Origin: DATFNI01 sp963712305
Lineage (GTDB): Bacteria > Bacteroidota > Rhodothermia > Balneolales > DATFMH01
Direction of reading: 5' to 3'
NCBI GenBank assembly: GCA_963712305.1
Contig: CAVQHI010000001.1
Location: 310,001 to 374,000 of the forward strand
Length of the DNA stretch: 64,000 nt
A program made the position numbers and the translations under genes. Shown here piece by piece: positions 7,983 through 15,937 of the stretch (the stretch's first letter is position 1; each line of letters opens with the position of its first letter). The notes beneath the pieces are model-generated. The model was not told the DNA's origin and did no database searches. It saw only the letters and a list, made by a program, of their open reading frames with translations.

Positions 7983-8669
7983 ATGAGTATGTCAAAATCG
8001 AAAAAAACACTTGTGGCAGTTCTAACGGGCGATATCATTCGGTCCCGAAACCTTCCGGGATCAGAAAGAGAAGATATTCTGACCGTGATAAAAGAATCTC
8101 CCAAAATGCTGACCGCCTTGACCCAACCGGCGCTAAAGCTATCAACATTCGATGTATTTCGGGGCGACAGTTTCCAGGTAATCGTCTTTCAACCGGAGAT
8201 GGCTGTTTCGGTATCTGTTATGCTGCGCACCCTGGTGAAGAAAACGTTTCAAAAACCGCTGAAAACGCTGCCGGATATTCGCGTTGCTATTGGCATTGGA
8301 GCGGTTGACTCCGTGCCAGACAATGTTTCCGAAGGCGACGGAGAAGCATTTCAACGCTCCGGCTTGCTTCTCGATCAGATGCAGGCCGAACAAAAGATGG
8401 CCATAGCCACATCAAATGTTGAATTCGACAGGCGATGGAATGTGGAACTGGGATTGCTTGACGCCATCCTCACAAACTGGACTTTCCAGCAATCGGAGGT
8501 GATCCCACAAATTATGACCGGGCGGACACAACAGGAAATAGCTGAAATGCTGGGTATTGAACAGTCGACTATACATCGCCGTCTGCGAGCGGCAGATTGG
8601 CCTGCGGCAGACCGATATCTTGCGTATGTTGCCGAAGATTTAAAACATTCATTGAACCTCCCATTCTGA
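7983..8669 (+). CDS. SatD-family protein with C-terminal helix-turn-helix
   Basis: 228 residues. The N-terminus (VAVLTGDIIRSRNLPG) and the middle (FRGDSFQVIV, VRVAIGIG-like DIRVAIGIGAVD, GEAFQRSG) match the SatD family, named from a locus in Streptococcus mutans; its biochemical role is not established. The last 60 residues contain TGRTQQEIAEMLGIEQSTI plus HRRL, a clear helix-turn-helix with a sigma-region-4-like or MarR-like recognition helix. An ATG at 7989 is an alternative start; no strong ribosome binding site decides between them. The gene is 12 bp upstream of the DUF3307 gene, a pairing often seen in genomes, so the two likely act together at the membrane. The triple palindrome immediately upstream suggests autoregulation. 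Confidence 0.75.
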   Translation: MSMSKSKKTLVAVLTGDIIRSRNLPGSEREDILTVIKESPKMLTALTQPALKLSTFDVFRGDSFQVIVFQPEMAVSVSVMLRTLVKKTFQKPLKTLPDIRVAIGIGAVDSVPDNVSEGDGEAFQRSGLLLDQMQAEQKMAIATSNVEFDRRWNVELGLLDAILTNWTFQQSEVIPQIMTGRTQQEIAEMLGIEQSTIHRRLRAADWPAADRYLAYVAEDLKHSLNLPF

Positions 8670-8681
8670 CCAGATCGGCTT

Positions 8682-9419
8682 ATGAACGTCTATTTCATAC
8701 TGTTACGTTTATTCACGGCTCACATCATCGCCGATTTCTTTCTCCAGCCACGATCCTGGATTGAAAAGCGCCGGCAATACGGTATCAAAGCGCCGGTTCT
8801 CTATTATCATGTGCTCATTGTAGGTTTACTGAGCTGGCTGTTTCTTGGCCATTGGGGCAATATCACTGTACCGCTGTTTATCATGATCACCCACTTTCTC
8901 ATCGACTGGTGGAAGTCGGGCAGGCCAGATAAGATAAACTATTTCATCATTGACCAGACACTTCACCTGATCATGCTCGTACTTGTGTGGATCTGGTTTG
9001 CACACGCCCAGCTTATCCTGCTATATGATGGCTTCAACCTGATCAGCCGTCCGGACTTCTGGATCATTGTCACCGGCTACCTGATTGTGCTGCATCCATT
9101 TTCTGTTCTGGTATCCCAGTTTACGCGCAAATGGCAGCAGTCGCTCATAACGCATACCGATAGTGATGAACCGAAAACCGGACTTCCGGAAGCCGGCAAA
9201 TGGATCGGTTATCTGGAACGAGTGCTGATCCTTACCCTTATACTGATGCACCAGTTCCAGGCTATTGGTTTTTTGATCACAGCAAAATCCATCTTTCGCT
9301 TTGGAGAGATAACCGGCAAACGAGGGCGAGCCGAAGCCGAATACGTACTGATCGGCTCCTTTATCTCGTTTACGCTATCCATCCTGCTCGGGATTGCAGT
9401 GGCGGCATATAGCAATTAG
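8682..9419 (+). CDS. DUF3307 membrane protein
   Basis: 245 residues. The start FILLRLFTAHIIADFFLQP and the following ITHFLIDWWK are the hallmarks of DUF3307, an integral membrane family of unknown function. About six hydrophobic segments are visible (roughly residues 3-20, 42-58, 62-76, 88-108, 121-142 and 222-243), with a charged cytoplasmic-looking loop around 150-180. Conserved His and Asp residues in the first helices (AHIIADF, HFLIDWW) could bind metal or lipid headgroups (inference). Co-transcribed with the satD-like gene 12 bp upstream. The stop codon and the last two codons are part of a heptanucleotide repeat array. Confidence 0.8.
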   Translation: MNVYFILLRLFTAHIIADFFLQPRSWIEKRRQYGIKAPVLYYHVLIVGLLSWLFLGHWGNITVPLFIMITHFLIDWWKSGRPDKINYFIIDQTLHLIMLVLVWIWFAHAQLILLYDGFNLISRPDFWIIVTGYLIVLHPFSVLVSQFTRKWQQSLITHTDSDEPKTGLPEAGKWIGYLERVLILTLILMHQFQAIGFLITAKSIFRFGEITGKRGRAEAEYVLIGSFISFTLSILLGIAVAAYSN

Positions 9420-9472
9420 CAATTAGCAATTAGCAATTAGCAATTAGCATTAGCAATTAGCAATTAGCAAAA
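9411..9472. repeat. Heptanucleotide array (AGCAATT)8 on the DUF3307 stop codon
   Basis: Units AGCAATT start at 9411, 9418, 9425, 9432 and 9439, followed by a 6-bp AGCATT and two more full units, then AGCAAAA. The TAG at 9417-9419 is the stop of the upstream gene and recurs every 7 bp, so all three frames are closed within three units. Confidence 0.9.
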
Positions 9473-9508
9473 ATTGGCACTGCACTAAAGGGAAGCAAAT
9501 GACGCGGT

Positions 9509-9536
9509 TCCATTGTTAATTGTTAATTGATCACTG
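9509..9536. repeat. Heptanucleotide array before the agmatine deiminase stop
   Basis: Units TCCATTG, TTAATTG, TTAATTG and ATCACTG in 7-bp register, ending one base before the stop codon of the minus-strand gene at 9538. The terminal ATCACTG is shared with the arrays at 11.27 kb and 14.45 kb. Confidence 0.75.
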
Positions 9537-9537
9537 A

Positions 9538-10560
9538 CTAAATCCCGTATAGTTGCTGGGTAATGCAGTGGATAGAACCTTGTCCCCAAACTAAGTCGGC
9601 ACATGGGATGCCAACGACTTCCCTGTCCGGGAAATACTTTTGCAAAATTGATCGTGCCTGTTCATCATATCGCTCATCGTATAATGGTAAGAGCACAATG
9701 CCGTTAGCTATGTAAAAATTGGCGTAACTGGCAGGCACATATTCCGATCCATCCACCGTTGTACCTTCAATGCGTGTTTTGGGCAGGGGCAGTGTTTCGA
9801 TTGTCAGTGACTTCCCATTCTGATCTGTGGCTTTGGAAAGCAACTCCAGGTTTTCCTGAAGCGCCGCATAATTAACATCATCGGGATCCTCGCAGATGGT
9901 AGTCATTACGGTGTTCTCATCCAGGAAACGACACAAGTCATCGATGTGCCCATCCGTGTCGTCACCGGCAAGACCACGCTTCAGCCAGATAATCTTCTCC
10001 TGTCCCAGGTAATCATGCAGATTTTGTTCAATCTGGCTTTTTGACATCTTTGGATTTCGGTTTGGGTTCAGCAACACCGACTCTGTCGTCATCATCAGTC
10101 CGTTTCCATTGGTATCGATGGATCCGCCTTCAAGTACCATATCGACCGGAAAACGCTCTATTCCATACATCCTGGAAAAGTACTTCGGCAACTTGTTGTC
10201 ATCATCATATGGAGGATACTTCTCGCCCCAGGCGTTGTATTCCCAATCAGTAATTGCGTAAGTATTGGCCGGATTTTTAATGAAGATCGGCCCGCAATCG
10301 CGCACCCAAACATCGTTTATTGGCACTTCATGGAATACTACATTCGCAAAATCAACATTTTCTGAGATAAGCACTTTCCTGGCATACTGACTATACCTGT
10401 TGTCCGGTACCAACAGGTAAACAGTTTCATGTGCAGACAGGGCCTTGATAATCTCCGCGTATACTTTTTCAACACGTTGCATACGGGCACCCGGCCAGGT
10501 TTCCCTATTGGTCGGCCAGTTCAGTTGTGTTCCGGAATGGGCACTCCATTCCGCCTGCAT
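9538..10560 (-). CDS. aguA: Agmatine deiminase (porphyromonas-type PAD family)
   Basis: Hydrolyses agmatine to N-carbamoylputrescine and ammonia. Family features: the N-terminal AEWSAHSGTQLNWP, VWVRDCGPIF (substrate-guiding Asp and Arg), EGGSIDTNG, GDDTDGHIDD with the catalytic His, and the nucleophile Cys332 in GQGSIHCITQQ close to the C-terminus. I place the start at the ATG at 10560 (340 residues), because the minus strand there has GGGAGAGG seven bases upstream and homologues begin with P/Q-A-E-W; an upstream ATG at 10587 would add nine residues. The next pathway enzyme, N-carbamoylputrescine amidase, is encoded at 45.3-46.2 kb. Peptidyl-arginine deiminase activity is the alternative, less likely given that partner. 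Confidence 0.9.
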   Translation of the reverse strand: MQAEWSAHSGTQLNWPTNRETWPGARMQRVEKVYAEIIKALSAHETVYLLVPDNRYSQYARKVLISENVDFANVVFHEVPINDVWVRDCGPIFIKNPANTYAITDWEYNAWGEKYPPYDDDNKLPKYFSRMYGIERFPVDMVLEGGSIDTNGNGLMMTTESVLLNPNRNPKMSKSQIEQNLHDYLGQEKIIWLKRGLAGDDTDGHIDDLCRFLDENTVMTTICEDPDDVNYAALQENLELLSKATDQNGKSLTIETLPLPKTRIEGTTVDGSEYVPASYANFYIANGIVLLPLYDERYDEQARSILQKYFPDREVVGIPCADLVWGQGSIHCITQQLYGI

Positions 10561-10752
10561 CTTAAATCCTCTCCCAAACGGTAACATTAATATCCAAACT
10601 TAAAGTTGATGGAAAAAATCATGTAAAATTATCACCTCATTATATCACGAACAAATAAACTGTGTTGTGGCAGATTTTGTTATGCTTCTTATCTTACCCA
10701 TGAGGATTTATCGACGGACAATCCGTCATTGATTAATAAAATGAGGTACCTT

Positions 10753-11169
10753 ATGTCAATCAGACGTTCATCTTCTCTTACTTTTTTATTGATCCTGTCT
10801 TTTGCAACCATCACAGCTTGTCAGTCCAATCAAAAAAAGTCCGGTGATTCTCAATCACAACAAGGTTTTGAAAAAATTGACAAAGCCACTTTTAATAAAA
10901 TGATGGACCAGCCCAATACCGTTGTTCTGGATGTGCGGACGGATATGGAATTTAAAAATGGTCATGTACCCAATGCGGTACATATCAATTACTACGCATC
11001 TAATTTTAATGAAGAAGTCGCCAAACTTGACACTTCGAAAACCTACCTCGTGTATTGTCATTCCGGAAGCCGTAGTCTCAAGGCCTGTGAAATTATGACC
11101 TCTGACCTGAAATTTCCGCATGTATATGATTTCTCCGGCGGCTGGCAGGCATGGTCTTCGGGAGAATAA
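10753..11169 (+). CDS. Rhodanese-domain lipoprotein
   Basis: 138 residues from the ATG at 10753, which has GAGG six bases upstream; in-frame ATG 10741 is an alternative. The signal ends in a lipobox (TITAC, Cys23), so the protein is anchored in the cell envelope. The rest is a single rhodanese domain: VVLDVRTDMEFKNGHVPNAVH and the active-site loop CHSGSRS with Cys102, a six-residue loop typical of sulfurtransferases rather than phosphatases. Known: such proteins can carry persulfide sulfur; the physiological donor and acceptor are unknown. The gene stands alone between divergent and convergent minus-strand genes and is followed directly by a heptanucleotide array. Confidence 0.85.
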   Translation: MSIRRSSSLTFLLILSFATITACQSNQKKSGDSQSQQGFEKIDKATFNKMMDQPNTVVLDVRTDMEFKNGHVPNAVHINYYASNFNEEVAKLDTSKTYLVYCHSGSRSLKACEIMTSDLKFPHVYDFSGGWQAWSSGE

Positions 11170-11218
11170 TTCTAAATTTTTAATTCTTAATTTTTAATTC
11201 TTAGTTGATAGATCATAG
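11170..11218. repeat. Heptanucleotide array directly after the rhodanese gene stop
   Basis: Seven units in exact 7-bp register from the first base after the stop: TTCTAAA, TTTTTAA, TTCTTAA, TTTTTAA, TTCTTAG, TTGATAG, ATCATAG. Nearly every unit ends in a stop triplet (TAA or TAG), so the three frames are all closed within five units. Confidence 0.85.
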
Positions 11219-11250
11219 TTGTATGATTCTGTCGACTCTCCCTTCTTCTG

Positions 11251-11284
11251 TTTACTGATAACTGAAACTGATCACTGTTTATAG
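11251..11284. repeat. Heptanucleotide array on the dacB stop codon
   Basis: Units TTTACTG, ATAACTG, AAACTG (6 bp), ATCACTG, TTTATAG. The stop of the minus-strand PBP4-type gene (11281-11279) falls within the last unit. On the coding strand the pattern is CAGTGATCAGTTTCAGTTAT, resembling the arrays after the aguA and SusD genes. Confidence 0.75.
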
Positions 11285-12658
11285 GTCGTTGTGTACGGCT
11301 TCGAGGAGGTTTTGCATGGCACGTCTTACTGTTGATGTTGAGACGACATAGTGATTGACCATCAGACTGAAGATCAGTTTACGGCCCGATTTTGTGATGA
11401 TGTAACCACTCAAGTTGTGATTATTGCTCAGCGTACCTGTCTTACCAAATACATACGGTTTATCCGCCTTATACCAGTGTTTCAGGGTTCCGGAAACACC
11501 ACCTGTTGGCAGAAGCCGGAAGAGCGTTGAATCGGGCAAAATTTTATTAATCTTCTGCAGAAGCGTTACCATGTTTCGTGGGGTTTCAAGATTATAGCGC
11601 GACAAACCGGAGCCATCGACCCATATTACAGGATCAGGCAAATCTTTCAAATAGGCATGTTTCATATACTGTATGATGGAATCAGGGGCCATTCGACCGA
11701 AACGCGCCTGCGAACACATCAGCAGAAGATGTTCTGCGATGAAATTATCGCTGGGAAGCAACATGTGCCTATATAGGGAATCTGCAGGCACCCCATAAAC
11801 GGTCTTTGGATTGCCTGAAAACTCTCCGTGTACGATGCCTATTTTTTTATGCAGGGTATCGCCTAACATTTCAGCAAAAAGCTTCGGAGTGTAATGGAAA
11901 GGTACTTCCACTTCGAGGTGAGTCGTATCATTACGCGGATAAAAAGTGAACTGGTTCTTTCCGAGACTTCGCACGACGAAATCGGATGACTGGCTGTCAG
12001 GCGATGCATAACGCACATTAGGTTGCAGAGATCGGGGAATTACGTCATTTGTCGAATCGGAAAGTGCAAGATCGTAATTGGTGATTTTCCGGACCTGGAA
12101 ACGAGCGACGTTTCCGTAAATCGGGAATGGAGTCCGTTCCGGGGCATAATAATAATTGAGATCATCCCACGACCATCCCGGTCCCAGTGGAGTGGCATCG
12201 AAATTATCAGGATCGAAATAGAGGGAATCCGTTTGAGCTGTGAGAAATTTAAAAATAGGTTGTTGTTTGAAAACAGAATACAGAAAAGCCGGATCGCCCG
12301 TCCCCTGAAAAATAAGAGAATCTCCATGCTGAACGTATTGGAGTCCTGGCAAAGAATCCCTCAAAGTTACAAGAGCCGTATAAAAAGTAAAAAGTTTGTT
12401 GTTTGAAGCGGGTGTGAAATACCGCCCGGCATTCCTCTGGCAGATCATTTTATGGGTCGCAGGGTCATAAAGTACAAATCCTGTAAAAGCCCGGTTCAAG
12501 ACGGTTGATGTATCCAGGACGGTCTGATAACCCGGCTTCGTTGTGGATCGTGCTAACTGCTCGCTACTCCGACATCCGTTAAAAAAAGTTACGATCAGAA
12601 AAAATGATAAAAAATATCCGATAAACCGGATACGAATAACACCTGTATAGTTGTTCAT
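11279..12658 (-). CDS. dacB: D-alanyl-D-alanine carboxypeptidase/endopeptidase, PBP4 type
   Basis: 459 residues. Cleaves the terminal D-Ala or D-Ala-mDAP cross-links of peptidoglycan in the periplasm. The three penicillin-binding motifs are present: S-x-x-K as Ser85-Asn-Asn-Lys88 (TPASNNKLF), S-x-N as SDN in LLPSDNFIAEHLL, and KTG in FGKTGTLSNNHNLSG. The N-terminus has a hydrophobic signal ending in FFNGC-RSS, suggesting lipid attachment at Cys29. The region between the first two motifs is long, as in class C PBP4 proteins with their inserted domains. It is divergent from the M14 carboxypeptidase gene. The stop codon is embedded in a heptad array. Confidence 0.92.
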   Translation of the reverse strand: MNNYTGVIRIRFIGYFLSFFLIVTFFNGCRSSEQLARSTTKPGYQTVLDTSTVLNRAFTGFVLYDPATHKMICQRNAGRYFTPASNNKLFTFYTALVTLRDSLPGLQYVQHGDSLIFQGTGDPAFLYSVFKQQPIFKFLTAQTDSLYFDPDNFDATPLGPGWSWDDLNYYYAPERTPFPIYGNVARFQVRKITNYDLALSDSTNDVIPRSLQPNVRYASPDSQSSDFVVRSLGKNQFTFYPRNDTTHLEVEVPFHYTPKLFAEMLGDTLHKKIGIVHGEFSGNPKTVYGVPADSLYRHMLLPSDNFIAEHLLLMCSQARFGRMAPDSIIQYMKHAYLKDLPDPVIWVDGSGLSRYNLETPRNMVTLLQKINKILPDSTLFRLLPTGGVSGTLKHWYKADKPYVFGKTGTLSNNHNLSGYIITKSGRKLIFSLMVNHYVVSTSTVRRAMQNLLEAVHNDL

Positions 12659-12789
12659 AGTCTATAGAAACCCCTTGGTTTTGAAACGGCATCGACGCTG
12701 CGTAATATGCGTGGCAATCGCGGCAGATGCAATAGTTTAATGACCTTGAATGAGTTGCGGATCGAATAGAATAAGCTCCGGGGAAAATA

Positions 12790-12847
12790 ATGGATAATGA
12801 GGAAAATGATTTTGCCCATTATTCCAGGATTCCTCTAATCCATCATT
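12790..12847. promoter_or_regulatory. Imperfect inverted repeat in the dacB/M14 divergent region
   Basis: ATGGATAATGAGGAA on the left faces TTCCTCTAATCCAT on the right (about 14 bp, two differences), around a loop of roughly 28 bp. It lies 30 bp before the M14 gene start. It could form a leader hairpin or hold two operator half-sites. Function is unknown. Confidence 0.35.
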
Positions 12848-12876
12848 CCTGTTATTGTTAAAAGTTACCATCACAG

Positions 12877-14274
12877 ATGACACATACCTCTGAATCGCTC
12901 TCTCAGCTTGTTGATCAGCTGATGCTGCATTTTGAAAATATTCGCGAGCCGGCTCTGCGTCACCGGCTGATAAGCCACTCGGACCTTGTCCCACTTATCC
13001 GGCGCCTTGAAGATGTAGACGATTTTTCTATCGAGGAGATTGGCAAATCCGTGGAAGATCGTTCTATCTATCGCATTTCGATCGGAAACGGACCAATTCC
13101 TGTGATGATGTGGTCGCAGATGCACGGGGATGAACCCACGGCTACCATGGCGCTATTTGACCTGTTTCGCTGTCTCACGCTTCGCGGTCCTCTTTTTGAT
13201 GAGCTGTCCGAACTGCTGTTGAAAAACCTCACGCTTCATATCATCCCCATGGTCAATCCGGATGGTGCTGAACGGTTTCAGCGGAGAAATGCCCACGGAA
13301 TCGATCTAAACAGAGATGCATTGGCTCTTCAATCACCCGAATCTCAAATTTTGATGAGACAAGCCATAGCATTGAAACCGAATTTCGGATTCAATCTGCA
13401 TGATCAGATGAGATACTACACACCGGGAACAAATCCATATCCGGCGGCGCTTACCTTCCTTGCACCACCTGTAGATCACAGTGGGATAATTCCTCAAAAC
13501 AGACTTTATGCTATGCAGGTCATTTCAGGGCTGAATGGGTATCTGTCTCGTCATTTGAAGGATCGAATCGGTTCTTACAAGGATGAGTTTGAGCCTCGTG
13601 CTTTTGGTGATCAGTTCCAGAGAATGGATATTTCAACCATTCTTATTGAATCGGGCGGATATGAAAACGACAGTGAAAAGATGATTCCCAGAAAATGGAA
13701 TCTTGCATCTTACCTGTACGCTCTCGGTTCGATAGCGAGTCAGGTTTACAGAGATGAGTCACTCAACGGTTATTACAGTCTTAAGGAAAACCAGCGCAAA
13801 TACTTTGATTTGATCATCCACAATGTCAAAATTCAACAGAATGATACAAAGGTACATGTAGATCTTGGAATTAACAGGAATGAGAAACTAGACTCTCATC
13901 GGCGCCGCCTCATACATGAAGCCGTGATTGAGGATATTGGTGATCTAAACGGTTTTTACGGGTATGAAGAAATCGATGCGCAGGGCTTCTGTGTACATCC
14001 CGGTAAAGTCTACATCCCGGAGGAATCCTTCAATGCCTTGCCACCCGTCATCAATCTACTAAAAAAAGGATATACTAATATCTATTTGAACCACGAATCG
14101 GAATCGTTCAAGGAAAAATGGCAACCGCTCAATATTTGCGATTCGGTTAGAGATTTATCTGAGTCACAGCTTGCTATTAACGAACTGGCTAATCTTCATT
14201 TTACCGATGGGCAAACGACCCGGATGCTTGTGATAAACGGAATAGTAGTGAATCCGGATTCGGTTGCGGTGTAA
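12877..14274 (+). CDS. M14-family zinc carboxypeptidase
   Basis: 465 residues. The M14 layout is complete: zinc ligands His83 and Glu86 in SQMHGDEPTATM, the NPDGAERFQRRN and GIDLNRD segments that bind the substrate C-terminus, third ligand His175 in GFNLHDQ, and general base Glu258 in STILIESGGYEND. The domain covers about residues 10-300; the last 160 residues are not recognised and may form an added binding domain. No signal peptide is visible, so a cytoplasmic location is suggested, unlike many M14 enzymes that are secreted. The natural substrate is unknown; amidated cell-wall peptides or protein C-termini are both possible. It is divergent from dacB, another carboxypeptidase gene. Confidence 0.85.
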   Translation: MTHTSESLSQLVDQLMLHFENIREPALRHRLISHSDLVPLIRRLEDVDDFSIEEIGKSVEDRSIYRISIGNGPIPVMMWSQMHGDEPTATMALFDLFRCLTLRGPLFDELSELLLKNLTLHIIPMVNPDGAERFQRRNAHGIDLNRDALALQSPESQILMRQAIALKPNFGFNLHDQMRYYTPGTNPYPAALTFLAPPVDHSGIIPQNRLYAMQVISGLNGYLSRHLKDRIGSYKDEFEPRAFGDQFQRMDISTILIESGGYENDSEKMIPRKWNLASYLYALGSIASQVYRDESLNGYYSLKENQRKYFDLIIHNVKIQQNDTKVHVDLGINRNEKLDSHRRRLIHEAVIEDIGDLNGFYGYEEIDAQGFCVHPGKVYIPEESFNALPPVINLLKKGYTNIYLNHESESFKEKWQPLNICDSVRDLSESQLAINELANLHFTDGQTTRMLVINGIVVNPDSVAV

Positions 14275-14329
14275 ACCTCTCCCCGGCCATCGAGATGAGA
14301 CTTTCTTCCAAACTAATTTAGCATTATGT

Positions 14330-14348
14330 GCCGGACTAACAGTCCGGC
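14330..14348. other. Perfect 8-bp hairpin GCCGGACT-AAC-AGTCCGGC
   Basis: Short GC-rich stem-loop with a 3-base loop, 55 bp after the M14 stop. There is no T-run, so it is not a standard terminator; it may protect the 3' end of the transcript. Confidence 0.5.
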
Positions 14349-14370
14349 TTACGATGAGAACGCCAAGCAT

Positions 14371-14404
14371 AAAAAAGGGACGACCACGAAGGATCGCCCC
14401 TTTT
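14371..14404. terminator. Probable bidirectional terminator between M14 gene and SusD gene
   Basis: A-run, AAAGGG-A-CGA stem, small loop, TCG-C-CCCTTT stem and T-run. It has A's on the left and T's on the right, so it can serve both convergent genes. Two mismatches interrupt the stem. Confidence 0.6.
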
Positions 14405-14408
14405 CAAT

Positions 14409-14457
14409 ATTACTGTAAACTGTTTATTGTTTACTGCTAACTGTTAACTGATCACTA
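14409..14457. repeat. Heptanucleotide array on the SusD stop codon
   Basis: Seven units in 7-bp register: ATTACTG, TAAACTG, TTTATTG, TTTACTG, CTAACTG, TTAACTG, ATCACTA. The minus-strand stop (14457-14455) is the last triplet. On the coding strand stops occur in all three frames within the array. Confidence 0.85.
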
Positions 14458-15912
14458 CTGGTCCCACCACATGTGAGTTGTCAGTGATACATCTGGTATG
14501 TTACTCGCATTTCGTGACTGTTCAGACTGCGGATACAGAATCCGGCGGATGAACTTGCCATTCAATGCTGAATACTGCATGAAAGGAACAGTCATGTCAT
14601 TGTATTGATAGTCGAAGCGACGGGCATCGGTCCAGGCTTCTGGCTGAAGGAAGAGGGCAACCAGCTTCTCCTTGAAAATCAGCTCAAGGGTCAGGTTACC
14701 AGCACCGACAGCCACCGCGGGATTGTTCATATAAGCCGTTTCCTCACTGGCAGGGATACCCAGCTTATCCATATTGGCTTTTATGCCATCGAGATATGCC
14801 TGGTAGGCTGTGGGTTTATCTCCTGAGCGGAAAGCAGCTTCGGCTTCGATGAATTTCATCTCTGAGTATGTGATCAACTGGATTGGAGAATTGTCCATAG
14901 AGAACCAGGAATTTGCGGTCAGGAAATTATACGGCGTATTGGGAGATCCCTTACCGTTAACCGTACCGTTGTATGTTCCGCCGGCAAGTGTATCGGTAAT
15001 TGCCGTCAGGCGCGGATCGTAAACGCCATAAATCGAAGTATCCGTCGATTGTGCCAGGTGTGGTGTATCAGCCATAGCACGAATCAGGTAATCTGAGATG
15101 AAACCGCCGAGAACACCACCCTGATTATTGAGCACAACCGTCGCCCACGGGTTCCTGTGATCGCTGGTATAAGTCAGTTGGGCATCGTCGTCATTTGACT
15201 TATAGGCCTTGCCAACTGCACTAAGAACAGCTGATGCATCATAGTTGGATTTCTTGCTCAGATGATTGAGATAGCGGGCTTTTAAGGCGTAGGCCGTCTC
15301 CAACCATTTTTGCATGTCCCCGCTGTAGTAATAGTCATCGGAGTTAGGTGTCTCCGTTGCACTGGATCCACTACTTTGTATCGCAGTAATGGCATCATCC
15401 AGAAGCTTCTGGATATCAGTGTAGATTTCCTGCTGGCTATCATATGTCGGTGTCAGATCAGACTGGCCCTGGAAAGCTTTCGAATACGGGATGTCTCCCC
15501 ACAGATCCGTAGCTTCGCCAAGATTCATAGCAAGAAGGATTTTCGCCACGGCAGAATATTCAGTGGCTCCTTTCTTCTGTGCCAGGGCGTCCAGATCTTT
15601 AAGGTCTGTCATCGTGCTGTACAGATTGTACCATGTACCATCGAGATAGACCTCATGCTGACGGTCTGTAGAACTTCCGCTTGGAGAGGCCAATTGTTGC
15701 ACATAGTAGGTAGTCACACCTGCAGCATCGTAGCTGTTGTTTGCGGTGGTGTATTCTGCATCCGACAACAATCCCGAAAGTGACGGTTTTGTCGACGCAT
15801 TTGGATTTTGATTCACATTAAGAAAATCCTTGCAGCCTGCCACCAGCATTAACATCGTCCCGGCCATAATCAACCGGAATGTCATCTTATTGTTTTTAAA
15901 TGATTGTATCAT
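14455..15912 (-). CDS. SusD/RagB-family nutrient-binding lipoprotein
   Basis: 485 residues. The signal peptide ends in a lipobox (LMLVAGC-KDFLNVNQNPN, Cys about 27); the DFLNVN-x-NPN start is typical of the SusD-like_2 subgroup. Tetratricopeptide-like helices follow (ILLAMNLGEATDLWGDIPYSKAF, AYALKARYLNHLSK) and a C-terminal sugar/peptide-binding part (LIFKEKLVALFLQPEAWTDARRFDY). SusD proteins sit on the cell surface as the lid of the SusC transporter encoded immediately upstream (25-bp gap). No glycosidase, sulfatase or peptidase gene adjoins the pair, so the imported substrate cannot be guessed. An internal ATG at 15885 is an alternative start. Confidence 0.93.
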   Translation of the reverse strand: MIQSFKNNKMTFRLIMAGTMLMLVAGCKDFLNVNQNPNASTKPSLSGLLSDAEYTTANNSYDAAGVTTYYVQQLASPSGSSTDRQHEVYLDGTWYNLYSTMTDLKDLDALAQKKGATEYSAVAKILLAMNLGEATDLWGDIPYSKAFQGQSDLTPTYDSQQEIYTDIQKLLDDAITAIQSSGSSATETPNSDDYYYSGDMQKWLETAYALKARYLNHLSKKSNYDASAVLSAVGKAYKSNDDDAQLTYTSDHRNPWATVVLNNQGGVLGGFISDYLIRAMADTPHLAQSTDTSIYGVYDPRLTAITDTLAGGTYNGTVNGKGSPNTPYNFLTANSWFSMDNSPIQLITYSEMKFIEAEAAFRSGDKPTAYQAYLDGIKANMDKLGIPASEETAYMNNPAVAVGAGNLTLELIFKEKLVALFLQPEAWTDARRFDYQYNDMTVPFMQYSALNGKFIRRILYPQSEQSRNASNIPDVSLTTHMWWDQ

Positions 15913-15937
15913 AATATCTTAAACTATTTGCTGTTGG

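Noticed and set aside
12023..12406. 127-codon plus-strand open frame inside dacB
   Set aside because: Antisense to a PBP4-type gene whose catalytic motifs are all in the other strand; no independent evidence.
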